The notes under the pieces: model-generated
Seen by the model: only the letters and a program-made list of their open reading frames with translations
Databases searched by the model: none
What the model was told of the DNA's origin: nothing
Program-made: the position numbers and the translations under genes
Assembly: GCA_030649335.1 (NCBI GenBank)
Contig: JAUSLL010000119.1
Location: 1-64,000, forward strand
Length of the DNA: 64,000 nucleotides
Direction: 5' to 3'
Origin: Parvibaculum sp.
GTDB taxonomy: Bacteria; Pseudomonadota; Alphaproteobacteria; Parvibaculales; Parvibaculaceae
Shown: positions 54,070 to 63,155 of the stretch, piece after piece
Position numbering within the stretch: position 1 is the first letter of the stretch
Layout of the letters: the number at the start of each line of letters is the position of its first letter

Positions 54070-54238
54070 ATATTGTTAGGCGCTACCGTCTATGAAACGA
54101 AATTAATTTCGACGGGAAAATTGAAACTGGGCTTATGCGAGCTGTTGTTCGACATTTTTCTTAGAAAGGTAATTTGCAAACTCGCCAGGCAAAGATCACG
54201 ATTCATTTCATATAGAAGACGATATTCGTCGTTACTAA

Positions 54239-54262
54239 AATTCCTAGTTGACGATAGGAATT
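54239..54262. promoter_or_regulatory. AATTCCTA-N8-TAGGAATT perfect inverted repeat, copy 3
   Basis: AATTCCTA (54239-54246), GTTGACGA, TAGGAATT (54255-54262). Perfect 8-bp arms; consensus with the sites at 16988 and 43974. About 480 bp upstream of the ring-hydroxylating dioxygenase operon. Confidence 0.55.
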
Positions 54263-54738
54263 CTCCATACCTGATCTACCGAGTTCATAAAATCCATTAT
54301 CAGTCGGCTAAACCCAAATCAAAGATCAAAAAAAGTAGGTATCGCATTTTGCCAAATTGATTCTCGGAAAGTATGTTCCGTGCGGTAACTCTGCAAGCTG
54401 TTGCTTTGCGTTCAGCTTAGTATGGATACTTTTAAACTTACCGGCGCGGCGCTGCGGTTCGAGTTTGGCCAAAAAATTCGACGTTGGTCGATGCGACGAC
54501 TCCCGATTCTCTGGCATTTGGTCGTAGTATACGGCTATGCGATCAAGATCGGCTGAATGTTTAAGCCCGCCTGGCCGATCGAAAACCGCTTGGGGCATAG
54601 CCTCCCGCTCCAAGTTATGCGGACGATCTGCAAATTTTTTGGTACGGCCTGATCTGGCAGCACAGTTTCTACCCACCTAAGCTTTTTCCAGAGACGCAGG
54701 AAAAAGCGTCGAGAGATATGGGTGGAGGACTGAAATCA

Positions 54739-56139
54739 ATGGATATTCAGGACGAGGGCGGTCGCGCCAATGGCGCGGATCGCACCTGTAACAAAGAGAC
54801 AATCGCATCCTGCTTCGATGAGGAGAGCGGATTGCTTGATCGCCGCATCTTCGCAGATCAAGAAATCTACGATCAGGAAATGAGAAACATCTTCGCGCGC
54901 GCATGGAACTTCATGTGCCACGAAAGCCAGATCCCGAATGTCGGCGATTATTTTATCAATCATATCGGTGAAGATCAGGTCATCGTCGTGCGCGACAAGC
55001 AAGGCGAGGTGCAGGTTCTACTCAACACCTGCCGTCATCGCGGCAACGCGCTCTGTCGCGCTGAGGAAGGCAATGTCAAATCCTTCGTATGCTCCTATCA
55101 CGGATGGAATTATGATCTGAACGGCGACCTCATCGGTGTGCCGGGCATTACGCCCTATTACCGCAAGGATTTTGACAAATCGACCTTGGGCCTCGTCAAA
55201 GCCGCGCAGGTGGACAATCTTCACGGCTTCTATTTTGCAACGCTTGATGCCGACGCGCCATCTTTGCATGACTATCTCGGTGAGGTCGGGCGGATCGGGC
55301 TCGGAATGATGGCGACCAACGGCGAGGTCGCAATCGTCGATGGCATTCAGAAAAATGTGATCGACTGCAACTGGAAGATCGCCGTCGATAATCTCTACGA
55401 CTGGTATCACGTTCAATATAGCCATGCCTCTGCGGGTATTGCCGGTTTCATGGATATCGCGGCGATCCTGCATCCGCAGAACCAAATGATCATGATGGGC
55501 GATTATGGTCACGCGATTAGCGGCCCCGCCATTCCAGAAGACATGCAAGCCGCGATTGACGCCATGTCCGACGAAGAACGTAAAGCCATTGCGGACGAAA
55601 GTTTTGTCGATGGCGAGGCGCCAAGGCTTTTGCCGCGCCTCAAGGTGGCCAGAGAACTCCTTGGGCCGGTTGGTGTGCGCAGCATGGGCCACCCTAATAT
55701 TTTCCCCAATCTCTGGGTGGCGACAAACGGAACGCAGCTGAGTTTGCGTTTACCGCGGGGGCCTTACAAAACGGAGATTTGGTGGTTCACATTTCTGCCC
55801 AAGGATATGCCGGAAGACAAGAGAAAGAGGGCGATCGCGTTCAATTCCCACCTCTTTGGTCCGGCGGGCATGCTTGAACAGGACGATGGTGAAAACTGGA
55901 GCCAGAGCACACGCGCCTCGCGCGGCGTCAAGGCCCGCACCTTCCCACATCATGTCGCGATGGGGCTCGGACATGACGAGGTGCAAACCGACGCAGCCTC
56001 AGGCCAGTCGCGCGTTGAAACGACAATCAGCGAGCACGCCCAACGGTGGCACTACAAATCCTGGACGGATTGGATGCTGGCCGACAGCTGGGTGGACCTG
56101 AAGGCAAACCACACGCCTGCGCCTAAAGGGAGGGTGTGA
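54739..56139 (+). CDS. Aromatic-ring-hydroxylating dioxygenase, alpha subunit (Rieske)
   Basis: Catalytic subunit adding both atoms of O2 to an arene to give a cis-dihydrodiol. 466 residues from MDIQDEGGRANG. Rieske cluster Cys98-x-His100 and Cys118-x2-His121 (NTCRHRGNALC ... VCSYHGW). Bridging Asp217 and iron ligands His224 and His229 in AVDNLYDWYHVQYSH, third ligand Asp in LEQDDGENW. ATG 54739 has GGAGGA 9 bp upstream; ATG 54718 in the track is the alternative. First of eight coupled genes. Naphthalene/biphenyl-type architecture with a beta subunit; ferredoxin and reductase are not in the operon. Substrate not determined. Confidence 0.93.
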   Translation: MDIQDEGGRANGADRTCNKETIASCFDEESGLLDRRIFADQEIYDQEMRNIFARAWNFMCHESQIPNVGDYFINHIGEDQVIVVRDKQGEVQVLLNTCRHRGNALCRAEEGNVKSFVCSYHGWNYDLNGDLIGVPGITPYYRKDFDKSTLGLVKAAQVDNLHGFYFATLDADAPSLHDYLGEVGRIGLGMMATNGEVAIVDGIQKNVIDCNWKIAVDNLYDWYHVQYSHASAGIAGFMDIAAILHPQNQMIMMGDYGHAISGPAIPEDMQAAIDAMSDEERKAIADESFVDGEAPRLLPRLKVARELLGPVGVRSMGHPNIFPNLWVATNGTQLSLRLPRGPYKTEIWWFTFLPKDMPEDKRKRAIAFNSHLFGPAGMLEQDDGENWSQSTRASRGVKARTFPHHVAMGLGHDEVQTDAASGQSRVETTISEHAQRWHYKSWTDWMLADSWVDLKANHTPAPKGRV

Positions 56140-56702
56140 TGCCGCAAGCTCAGGAAGCGTCGGCCGTCGATACAGGTCTCAGCCGCCTTTCACTGCAACA
56201 GCGCTTGGAACTGCAATTCGAGATCGAGCAGTTCTTCTATGTCGAGGCCGCGCTGCTGGATGCCCGTGAGTATCGCGCATGGCTTGACCTCTGGACGCAA
56301 GATTGCAGTTACTGGATGCCCATTCGCCGAACCGTGGCGCTCGCCGACATCGACCGCGAATTCACCAAACGTGGCGACATGTCGTTTTATGACGACGACA
56401 AGAAAATGCTCGCCATGCGCATTGCCAAGATGGAATCAGGCTCGTCATGGTCGGAAGACCCGCCCTCCCGCAGCCGTCACTTCGTCAGCAATGTCCGCAT
56501 CGTCAGCATCGAAGGCGACGAGACTTCCGTCGAACTTGCCTTTGCACTTTATCGCAGTCGCCTCAATGACGACGAAAGTATTTGGGTGGGGCGTCGGGTC
56601 GACAGGCTGCGGCGTGTAGGCGGTGATCTGAAATTATGTGATCGCGAAATCTATCTGGATCAAACGCTGATCAGCGCCACCAACATGAGCACCTTGTTCT
56701 AA
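56139..56702 (+). CDS. Aromatic-ring-hydroxylating dioxygenase, beta subunit
   Basis: Structural partner of the alpha subunit in an alpha3beta3 hexamer. 187 residues, cystatin/NTF2-like fold: LQFEIEQFFYVEAALLDAREYRAWLDLWTQDCSYWMPIRR, then SRSRHFVSNVRI and WVGRRVDRLRRVGGDLKLCDREIYLDQTLI. ATG 56139 overlaps the alpha stop by one base (TGATG), better than the GTG in the track. Confidence 0.93.
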   Translation: MPQAQEASAVDTGLSRLSLQQRLELQFEIEQFFYVEAALLDAREYRAWLDLWTQDCSYWMPIRRTVALADIDREFTKRGDMSFYDDDKKMLAMRIAKMESGSSWSEDPPSRSRHFVSNVRIVSIEGDETSVELAFALYRSRLNDDESIWVGRRVDRLRRVGGDLKLCDREIYLDQTLISATNMSTLF

Positions 56703-56727
56703 GTGATCGGTTGCAGGGAGGGGATTT

Positions 56728-57576
56728 ATGGCAGCGCTTGAAGGGCAGGTGGTCCTGATAACCGGCGGTGGCTCTGGGTTGGGACGCGCGATTGTTGATC
56801 GCTTTGTGGAAGAAGGCGCGCGTGTTGCCGTCTTTGATCGTGATGCGGACAAATTGGCCGCCGTCGACAAAGCCCATGGCGACAAGATCGTCACGGTGTG
56901 CGGCGATGTGCGCTCCGCTGACGACACGGCACGCGCCGTTGAGCTGACGCTGGAACGCTTTGGTGTGCTCGATTGCGCCATCGGCAATGCGGGCATCTGG
57001 GACTATCAGACATCGCTCGACGATATTCCCGCCGACCAACTCGACAAGGCGTTCGACGAACTCTTCAGCGTCAATGTCAAAGGTTATATGCATCTTGCAA
57101 AAGCCTGTTTGCCCGCGCTGGTGCGCTCGCGCGGCAGTCTGCTCTTTACCGTGTCGAACGCAGGGTTTGATCCCAATGGTGGCGGGCCGCTCTACACCGC
57201 GTCCAAACATGCCGTGGTCGGGCTCATTCGGCAGCTTGCATTTGAATTTGCGCCGGTGGTGCGCGTCAACGGTGTCGCGCCGGGCCCGATTGACAGCGAT
57301 CTGCGTGGGCCCGACGCGATGGGCCTTGCCGACACGGCGATCAACACATTCGATCTGGTGGCCAAAGCGGCCCCCATCATGCCTTTGGGTTTGGTCCCCA
57401 CGCCGGAGCAATACGCAGGTGCCTATGTTTTCTACGCCTCGCGTCGCGACAATGTAGCGGCCACCGGCGGTGTTCTTCTGTGTGAAACGGGCATCGGCAT
57501 TCGCGGCATCGGCACGGTGAACGGCGGCACAGGTCTTACCGACAAATATGGATCGGACGGGAGGAATAAAGCATGA
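56728..57576 (+). CDS. cis-Dihydrodiol dehydrogenase, SDR family (BphB-like)
   Basis: NAD-dependent re-aromatisation of the dihydrodiol to a catechol. 282 residues. Cofactor loop LITGGGSGLGRAI (10-22), NAGIWDY at 87-93, catalytic Ser143, Tyr156 and Lys160 (TVSNAGFDPNGGGPLYTASK). NAGIWDYQTSLDDIPADQLDKAFDELF is characteristic of BphB/HcaB-type enzymes. GGGAGGGGA upstream. Overlaps the next gene by 4 bp. Confidence 0.92.
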   Translation: MAALEGQVVLITGGGSGLGRAIVDRFVEEGARVAVFDRDADKLAAVDKAHGDKIVTVCGDVRSADDTARAVELTLERFGVLDCAIGNAGIWDYQTSLDDIPADQLDKAFDELFSVNVKGYMHLAKACLPALVRSRGSLLFTVSNAGFDPNGGGPLYTASKHAVVGLIRQLAFEFAPVVRVNGVAPGPIDSDLRGPDAMGLADTAINTFDLVAKAAPIMPLGLVPTPEQYAGAYVFYASRRDNVAATGGVLLCETGIGIRGIGTVNGGTGLTDKYGSDGRNKA

Positions 57577-58451
57577 GTATTGCATCGCTCGGCTATATCG
57601 GATTTGAGGTCAGCGACATTGGAACCTGGCAAAGCTACATGGAAAATTTCCTCGGCCTCATGCGCGGCGCCGAAGGCAATGGGTGTGAGGCCTATCGCAT
57701 GGACGATCGCGCCGCCCGCATTTTTCTGCTGCACGGAGAGCGCGATGATGTTGCCGTGCTGGGGCTGGAAGTGCAGACCGCAACCGCGCTCGAAACGGTG
57801 AAGGCAAATCTTGAAAAAAAGAAAATCGCCTATACGCAAGGCGACGCTGCGCTGAAAATCCGTCGCCATGTGGTGGATCTGATCTGCCTGCAAGACCCCG
57901 CAGGTCTTGATGTTGAAATTTATTACGGCGCGACGGAGCTCACCAACCAGCCTTTCAATTCACCGGCCGGTGTCTCGCGCTTTTGCACAGGCGATCAAGG
58001 GGCGGGCCATGTTGTGCTGGCTTCGCCTGACATGGACCGCATTCGCGCCTTCTATGTGGAGGCGCTCGGCTTTTCGCTCTCCGACACGATCGGTATGAAG
58101 CTTGGGCCGGATTTTTCGATCACGCTGGAATTTTATCACTGCAATCAGCGTCACCACACTCTGGCGCTTGCTGGCATGCCAGCGTCAAGGCGGCTGCATC
58201 ACTTCATGGTCGAGATGGCGACACTGGATGATGTGGGCTTTGCGCTGGATCGTATCGGCGCGTGCGGTGTCCGGCAGAAGACGACGCTCGGCAAGCACAC
58301 CAACGACCAGATGATTTCCTTTTATGCCGAGACACCTTCGGGCTTCGACGTCGAAGTCGGTTACGCAGGTATTCCGGTGCATGACGAAAGCTGGCGTGTG
58401 ACGCATCACGAAGCAGCGAGCATGTGGGGACACAAGCCGGTCAGCACCTGA
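57573..58451 (+). CDS. 2,3-Dihydroxybiphenyl 1,2-dioxygenase-like extradiol dioxygenase (BphC-like)
   Basis: Type I extradiol dioxygenase opening the catechol made by the dehydrogenase. 292 residues, two VOC modules. Iron ligands His146 (GAGHVVLASP), His210 (RLHHFMVEMA) and Glu261 (GFDVEVGYAG), with the KHTNDQMISFYAETPSG active-site stretch. Homologous to, but clearly different from, the enzyme at 22.9 kb. ATG overlaps the dehydrogenase stop by 4 bp. Substrate is a catechol with a side chain, judged from the following C-C hydrolase. Confidence 0.92.
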   Translation: MSIASLGYIGFEVSDIGTWQSYMENFLGLMRGAEGNGCEAYRMDDRAARIFLLHGERDDVAVLGLEVQTATALETVKANLEKKKIAYTQGDAALKIRRHVVDLICLQDPAGLDVEIYYGATELTNQPFNSPAGVSRFCTGDQGAGHVVLASPDMDRIRAFYVEALGFSLSDTIGMKLGPDFSITLEFYHCNQRHHTLALAGMPASRRLHHFMVEMATLDDVGFALDRIGACGVRQKTTLGKHTNDQMISFYAETPSGFDVEVGYAGIPVHDESWRVTHHEAASMWGHKPVST

Positions 58452-58507
58452 ACCGCTGTCTGCCGCGATCCTTTTCTTTTTCGTTCAACAATTTCAAGCG
58501 GGTTTTC

Positions 58508-59359
58508 ATGTCCAAGGTCACCGAACAATCAACCAGTCGTTTCGTCACCGTCGATGGCGTCAAGATGCATTACAATGAAGCCGGTGAAGGCCCCGTGCTT
58601 GTATTGCTGCATGGCTCAGGACCGGGCGCTTATGGCTGGTCCAATTATGCCCGCAACGTCGAACCGCTTTCCAAGCGCTTCCGTGTGATCGTGCCCGACC
58701 TTCCGGGTTGGGGCCAATCAGATGTGAAGCCAGTCGGCAGCCCCATTCCTGAATGGTGGTCAACCAAGGTTGGCCGCTTCTTAGATGCACTCGGCATCGC
58801 GAAAGCGCATTTCGTCGGCAATTCGCTCGGCGGCATGATTACCATGCGTCTGGCGATGGACCGCCCGGACAAGGTGGACCGGATGATCCTGATGGGGCCG
58901 GGCGGCGGCATCCCCATGTTCAGTATTTTTCCAACACCCGCCATCAAATCCATTTTCGGTTTTTATGAAGGTGAAGGACCGAGCTTTGCAAAGCTCAAAG
59001 CCTTCGCGGACCAGTTCACTTACGACCAGTCCGAAATCACTGACGAGTTGCTTCAGGGCCGTCTTGCAAAGGCGATGGAGCCGAAGTTCATCGAAACACC
59101 ACCCATGCGCCAGTCGCCCGACACCAAAGTCGAGCCGGTCTGGAACGACCCGCGCCTTGGCCAGTTGCCGCATGAAACGATGATCGTGTGGGGCCGCGAA
59201 GATCGCGTGATGCCGCTCGACATGGCTTTTACCTTTCTTAAGGTGATCCCCAGAGCGCGCCTCTTCGTGTTGCCGCGCTGTGGTCACTGGGCACAGTGGG
59301 AGCACGCCGACGAGTTCAATCGCATGACCATCTCCTTCCTTGATGGCCACAATGAGTAA
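58508..59359 (+). CDS. Meta-cleavage product C-C hydrolase (BphD/MhpC-like)
   Basis: Alpha/beta-hydrolase splitting the ring-opened product into a carboxylic acid and 2-hydroxypenta-2,4-dienoate. 283 residues from MSKVTEQSTSRF. HGSGPGAYGWSNYARN oxyanion loop at 35-50, nucleophile Ser106 in FVGNSLGGMITMR, Asp in VWGREDRVMPLDMA and His in PRCGHWAQWEHADEFN. The track start at 58424 overlaps bphC; ATG 58508 gives the family N-terminus. Its presence means the substrate ring carries an acyl, aryl or alkyl-carboxyl substituent released as an acid. Confidence 0.92.
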   Translation: MSKVTEQSTSRFVTVDGVKMHYNEAGEGPVLVLLHGSGPGAYGWSNYARNVEPLSKRFRVIVPDLPGWGQSDVKPVGSPIPEWWSTKVGRFLDALGIAKAHFVGNSLGGMITMRLAMDRPDKVDRMILMGPGGGIPMFSIFPTPAIKSIFGFYEGEGPSFAKLKAFADQFTYDQSEITDELLQGRLAKAMEPKFIETPPMRQSPDTKVEPVWNDPRLGQLPHETMIVWGREDRVMPLDMAFTFLKVIPRARLFVLPRCGHWAQWEHADEFNRMTISFLDGHNE

Positions 59360-60164
59360 GGCGGGGAGTAGTGCGGGCTTCATGCAGGCGATAGACCACA
59401 CAGCATTGGCGGATGCTTTGGCGCAGGCGCGCAAAACCCGCCAGCCGATTGCGCCGATCACCGGCACATGTCCCGGCTTTACCGCTGAGGACGCCTATGC
59501 TGTACAGGAGATCGCCACCACCAGACGTTTGGCAAAGGGCGAGCGCATCGTCGGCCGCAAGATCGGCCTGACCTCGCCTGCCGTGCAAGCGCAACTGGGT
59601 GTGTCGGAGCCTGACTTCGGCATGCTGTTTGATGTGGATCAGGTGCGCGAAGGCGAGCCTGTACGGATGAGTGAGTTGATCCAGCCCAAGGTCGAGGCGG
59701 AGATCGCTTTCGTTTTGAAAGCAGACCTTGCCACCGGCCCCGTGGGCAATGACATGGCGGCCAGTGCCATCGACTATGCAGTGGTCGCCGTTGAAATCGT
59801 CGATAGTGCGATTGCTGATTGGAAGATCACACTTGCCGATACTGTGGCCGATAATGCTTCGGGGGCAAAATTTGTCCTTGGGCGTGATCGCTTGCCGCTT
59901 GATCGGGTTGACCTACATCTGGCGGGCATGGAGCTGATCCACAATGGCCGTCAGGCTTCGGTGGGCATTGCGGCAGCGTGCCTTGGCAATCCGCTCAATG
60001 CTGTCAGCTGGCTTGCCAATAAGATGATTGAAGTCGGCCGTCCGCTTGTCGCGGGTGATATTGTCTTGTCGGGTGCCCTTGGCCCGATGGTTACAGTGGC
60101 AAGCGGCGATGACATCACGGTGCATGTGCTGGGTTTCAAGCCTCTCGATCTGTCATTCAGGTGA
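59352..60164 (+). CDS. 2-Hydroxypenta-2,4-dienoate hydratase (BphE/MhpD-like)
   Basis: Hydrates 2-hydroxypentadienoate to 4-hydroxy-2-oxovalerate. About 270 residues from [55 protein letters not shown] with the metal-binding Glu pair, [30 protein letters not shown]. Paralogous to the hydratase at 17.2 kb. Start uncertain: ATG 59352 overlaps the hydrolase stop by 8 bp; 59382 also possible, neither with a strong ribosome-binding site. Confidence 0.9.
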   Translation: MSKAGSSAGFMQAIDHTALADALAQARKTRQPIAPITGTCPGFTAEDAYAVQEIATTRRLAKGERIVGRKIGLTSPAVQAQLGVSEPDFGMLFDVDQVREGEPVRMSELIQPKVEAEIAFVLKADLATGPVGNDMAASAIDYAVVAVEIVDSAIADWKITLADTVADNASGAKFVLGRDRLPLDRVDLHLAGMELIHNGRQASVGIAAACLGNPLNAVSWLANKMIEVGRPLVAGDIVLSGALGPMVTVASGDDITVHVLGFKPLDLSFR

Positions 60165-60174
60165 GGGTATGAAA

Positions 60175-61122
60175 ATGGACCAAGCAAACAAGCAGCGTGT
60201 GAAAACGGCCATTCTGGGGTCCGGCAATATCGGCACGGACCTGATGATGAAAATCACCACCCTGTCGCAGACGCTTGAACTGGCGGCGATGGTGGGTGTT
60301 GATCCAATGTCTGATGGTCTGGCGAGGGCGAGCGCGCTCGGCATTGTAACCACGGCGAAGGGCATTGACGGGCTGGTCGAACTGCCCGTCTTCAAGGATA
60401 TCGAAATTGTCTTCGATGCCACTTCAGCCGGTGCCCATAAAAAACATGACGCGATTTTACGCGCGCATGGCAAACGCATCATCGATCTAACGCCTGCCGC
60501 CATCGGCCCTTATGTTGTGCCAAGCGTCAACATGAACGCGCATATGCAAGCGCCCAATATCAACATGGTGACATGCGGCGGTCAGGCCACCATCCCGATT
60601 GTTGCGGCCATTGGCTCGGTGGCTTCTGTGCGCTACGGCGAAATTGTTGCGTCCATCGCGTCGAAATCAGCAGGGCCGGGCACACGCGCCAATATTGATG
60701 AATTCACAGAGACAACTTCGCGCGCCATTGAACTGGTCGGTGGCGCACGAACCGGCAAGGCAATCATCATTCTTAATCCGGCCGAACCCCCACTCATCAT
60801 GCGCGATACGGTTCATTGCCTGTGCGCGGAGGCCGACCCCGAAACTGTGGCAGCCGCTGTCGCGGCCAAAGTCGCAGAGGTGCAAGCCTATGTGCCAGGA
60901 TACCGCTTGAAACAGGCCGTGCAGATCGAGCGCATCGGCGCGAATAATCCGATCTACCTGCCCGATGTTGATGAAAAATTTACGGGCCTCAAAGTCAGCG
61001 TCTATCTCGAAGTCGAAGGTGCCGGACATTACCTGCCGGCTTATGCAGGCAATCTCGACATCATGACCTCGGCGGCCATGCGAACCGCCGAACATCTGGT
61101 CAGGTTGCAGGGGCGCGCCTGA
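60175..61122 (+). CDS. Acetaldehyde dehydrogenase (acylating)
   Basis: Oxidises acetaldehyde with CoA to acetyl-CoA, in a channelling complex with the aldolase. 315 residues from [26 protein letters not shown] loop GSGNIG, acyl-cysteine in [18 protein letters not shown]-terminal dimerisation domain ending in [21 protein letters not shown] 60175 has GAGGG 7 bp upstream; 60169 is an alternative, and the track start inside the hydratase is false. BphJ/MhpF family. Confidence 0.93.
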   Translation: MDQANKQRVKTAILGSGNIGTDLMMKITTLSQTLELAAMVGVDPMSDGLARASALGIVTTAKGIDGLVELPVFKDIEIVFDATSAGAHKKHDAILRAHGKRIIDLTPAAIGPYVVPSVNMNAHMQAPNINMVTCGGQATIPIVAAIGSVASVRYGEIVASIASKSAGPGTRANIDEFTETTSRAIELVGGARTGKAIIILNPAEPPLIMRDTVHCLCAEADPETVAAAVAAKVAEVQAYVPGYRLKQAVQIERIGANNPIYLPDVDEKFTGLKVSVYLEVEGAGHYLPAYAGNLDIMTSAAMRTAEHLVRLQGRA

Positions 61123-62129
61123 TGACAAAGCAAAAACTTTATATCCAAGACGTGACCTTGCGCGACGGCATGCATGCCATTCGCCATCAATATAGTATCG
61201 AGCATGTTCGCAAGATCGCCAGAGCCCTTGATAGGGCAGGTGTCGATGCCATCGAGATTGCCCATGGCGATGGCTTGTCAGGCTCAAGTCTCAATTACGG
61301 GTTTGGTGCCTGCACGGATTGGGCATGGATCGAAGCGGTTTGCGACGAAGTAAAAAATGCCGTCGTGACAACGCTTCTTCTGCCCGGCATCGGCACCATC
61401 GAGGATTTGCGGCGCGCCCATGAACTGGGTGTCCGCTCGGTGCGGATTGCCACGCATTGCACCGAGGCCGATGTATCCGCCCAGCACATCGCCTTTGCGC
61501 GCGAATTGGGCATGGATGTTTCGGGTTTTCTGATGATGAGCCACATGTCACCGCCCGAAGCATTGGCGCGACAAGCCAAGCTCATGGAATCTTATGGCGC
61601 GCATTGTGTCTATGTGACCGACAGCGGTGGTGCCATGACGATGGATGACACGGTTGCGCGCTTCAGGGCCTACGACGAGGTTTTGAAACCCGAAACCCAG
61701 CGTGGCATTCACGCCCATCACAATCTGAGCCTCGGCGTCGCCAATTCGGTGGTGGCGGTTCAGAACGGGGCGATCCGCGTGGACGCTTCACTGACCGGCA
61801 TGGGGGCAGGCGCGGGCAATGCGCCGCTGGAAGTCTTTATTGCTGTCGCCGACCGCTATGGCTGGCAGCATGGCACAGACATATTCGCTCTGATGGATGC
61901 CGCCGAAGAATTGGTGCGCCCGCTTCAGGACAGGCCGGTTCAGGTGGATCGCGAGACGCTCAGTCTGGGCTATGCCGGTGTATATTCGAGTTTCCTGCGC
62001 CATGCTGAAACGGCCTCGGAGCGCTATGGGGTGGATGTGCGTGATATTTTGATGGAAGCTGGTCGCCGGAAAATGGTTGGCGGCCAAGAGGACATGATCG
62101 TCGATATAGCGCTCGATCTATCGAAGTAA
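61122..62129 (+). CDS. 4-Hydroxy-2-oxovalerate aldolase
   Basis: Class II aldolase cleaving 4-hydroxy-2-oxovalerate to pyruvate and acetaldehyde, the latter passed to the partner dehydrogenase. 335 residues. DmpG/BphI motifs: [17 protein letters not shown] with Arg/Asp/His of the active site, [49 protein letters not shown] (metal-binding His pair), and the C-terminal communication domain. ATG overlaps the previous stop by one base. Last enzyme of the eight-gene operon, completing conversion to central metabolites. Confidence 0.95.
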   Translation: MTKQKLYIQDVTLRDGMHAIRHQYSIEHVRKIARALDRAGVDAIEIAHGDGLSGSSLNYGFGACTDWAWIEAVCDEVKNAVVTTLLLPGIGTIEDLRRAHELGVRSVRIATHCTEADVSAQHIAFARELGMDVSGFLMMSHMSPPEALARQAKLMESYGAHCVYVTDSGGAMTMDDTVARFRAYDEVLKPETQRGIHAHHNLSLGVANSVVAVQNGAIRVDASLTGMGAGAGNAPLEVFIAVADRYGWQHGTDIFALMDAAEELVRPLQDRPVQVDRETLSLGYAGVYSSFLRHAETASERYGVDVRDILMEAGRRKMVGGQEDMIVDIALDLSK

Positions 62130-62189
62130 GAAGACGAACCTGCGTGCAGAAAAATCGGAGATACATTCGGCTCATGTGAGATGACCTAA

Positions 62190-63155
62190 GTGCAAAACAA
62201 GAAATCAACAGTAGGCGAAGAATTTCTCTCTTCTGCCCCGGATGCGTCGTTCAATGTCGATATGGACGGTGTCTATTTCATGCGCGCCGCACCAAAGCTG
62301 CCCTTCCGGATTTCGCTGCCAGCCGGTAATTTTTCATATGGAATCATGGTCAAGGCGGGCACGCTTCGTCTTTGCGTCGACTTTCCATTTTCAAGTGAGA
62401 TCGTACTGCGGCCCGGTGACGTCGTTGGTGTGAGCGGCCTGGTGCCTCATATACTGGAATCGGATGGTTGCCCTGCGACGGTGAAAGCCGGCGCACTCGA
62501 TATGTTCGACATGTCGATCACCGACGATCTTGCCGAACCCGTCAGGCTGATTGTGGGTATTGCACCACAAGAAACGATGGCCTTATCCAATATGATCGTA
62601 GGGCCGGTTTATGTGCCTTTTGACGCCGCAGCAGAACACAGCCGCCGCATATGGAATGCTCTTCGGCTGTTGGATGATGAGGTAGTCGTATCAAGTCCGG
62701 ATTTTCATCATCCGCTTATTGTACGTCGGATTGCCGAAATCATATCGCTGAACATGACGCGCAGCCTTTTAGCGCGCCCCGACGACAACGAACAAAATAA
62801 TGTTGGCTTTGCCGCAAGCACGGCCATCCTGCGCGCACTGCGGGCTTTCATGAATGAGCCTTACAAACCCTGGACAGTAGAACGGCTTGCGCACGTTGCG
62901 GGCATGTCGCGCACGCGTTTTTCCGAGGAGTTTCGGCGTTTGATCGGGCATGCGCCAATCGAAACTATTTCCCGCATCCGTCTGACTATGATTGCGCGGC
63001 AGATGATGGTGAATAATTTTAGTATTGAAGATGCCGCCTTCAGGTTCGGCTATAGCTCTTCGGCTGCATTCGTCCGATCGTTCCAGAAGCAATTTGGTGT
63101 AAGTCCTGCGCGCTGGAAAAAGCAGCAGAATGGGAAGAAGAACCCGATTAGCTGA
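62190..63155 (+). CDS. AraC-family transcriptional regulator (cupin_6/HTH_18)
   Basis: 321 residues from GTG 62190. N-terminal cupin-like sensor domain (LPAGNFSYGIMVKAGTLRLCVDFP, VLRPGDVVGVSGLVPHIL) and C-terminal double HTH: WTVERLAHVAGMSRTRFSEEFRRLIGHAPIETISRIRLTMIARQMM, then SIEDAAFRFGYSSSAAFVRSFQKQFGVSPARWKK. It follows the aldolase by 60 bp, same strand, so it is a likely activator of the bph-type operon. No AraC binding site was identified. Confidence 0.9.
   Translation: MQNKKSTVGEEFLSSAPDASFNVDMDGVYFMRAAPKLPFRISLPAGNFSYGIMVKAGTLRLCVDFPFSSEIVLRPGDVVGVSGLVPHILESDGCPATVKAGALDMFDMSITDDLAEPVRLIVGIAPQETMALSNMIVGPVYVPFDAAAEHSRRIWNALRLLDDEVVVSSPDFHHPLIVRRIAEIISLNMTRSLLARPDDNEQNNVGFAASTAILRALRAFMNEPYKPWTVERLAHVAGMSRTRFSEEFRRLIGHAPIETISRIRLTMIARQMMVNNFSIEDAAFRFGYSSSAAFVRSFQKQFGVSPARWKKQQNGKKNPIS

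Noticed and set aside
54013-54676. Two short ORFs on opposite strands before the Rieske operon
   Set aside because: Basic, low-quality sequence without family features; they cover the inverted repeat and the gene fragment.
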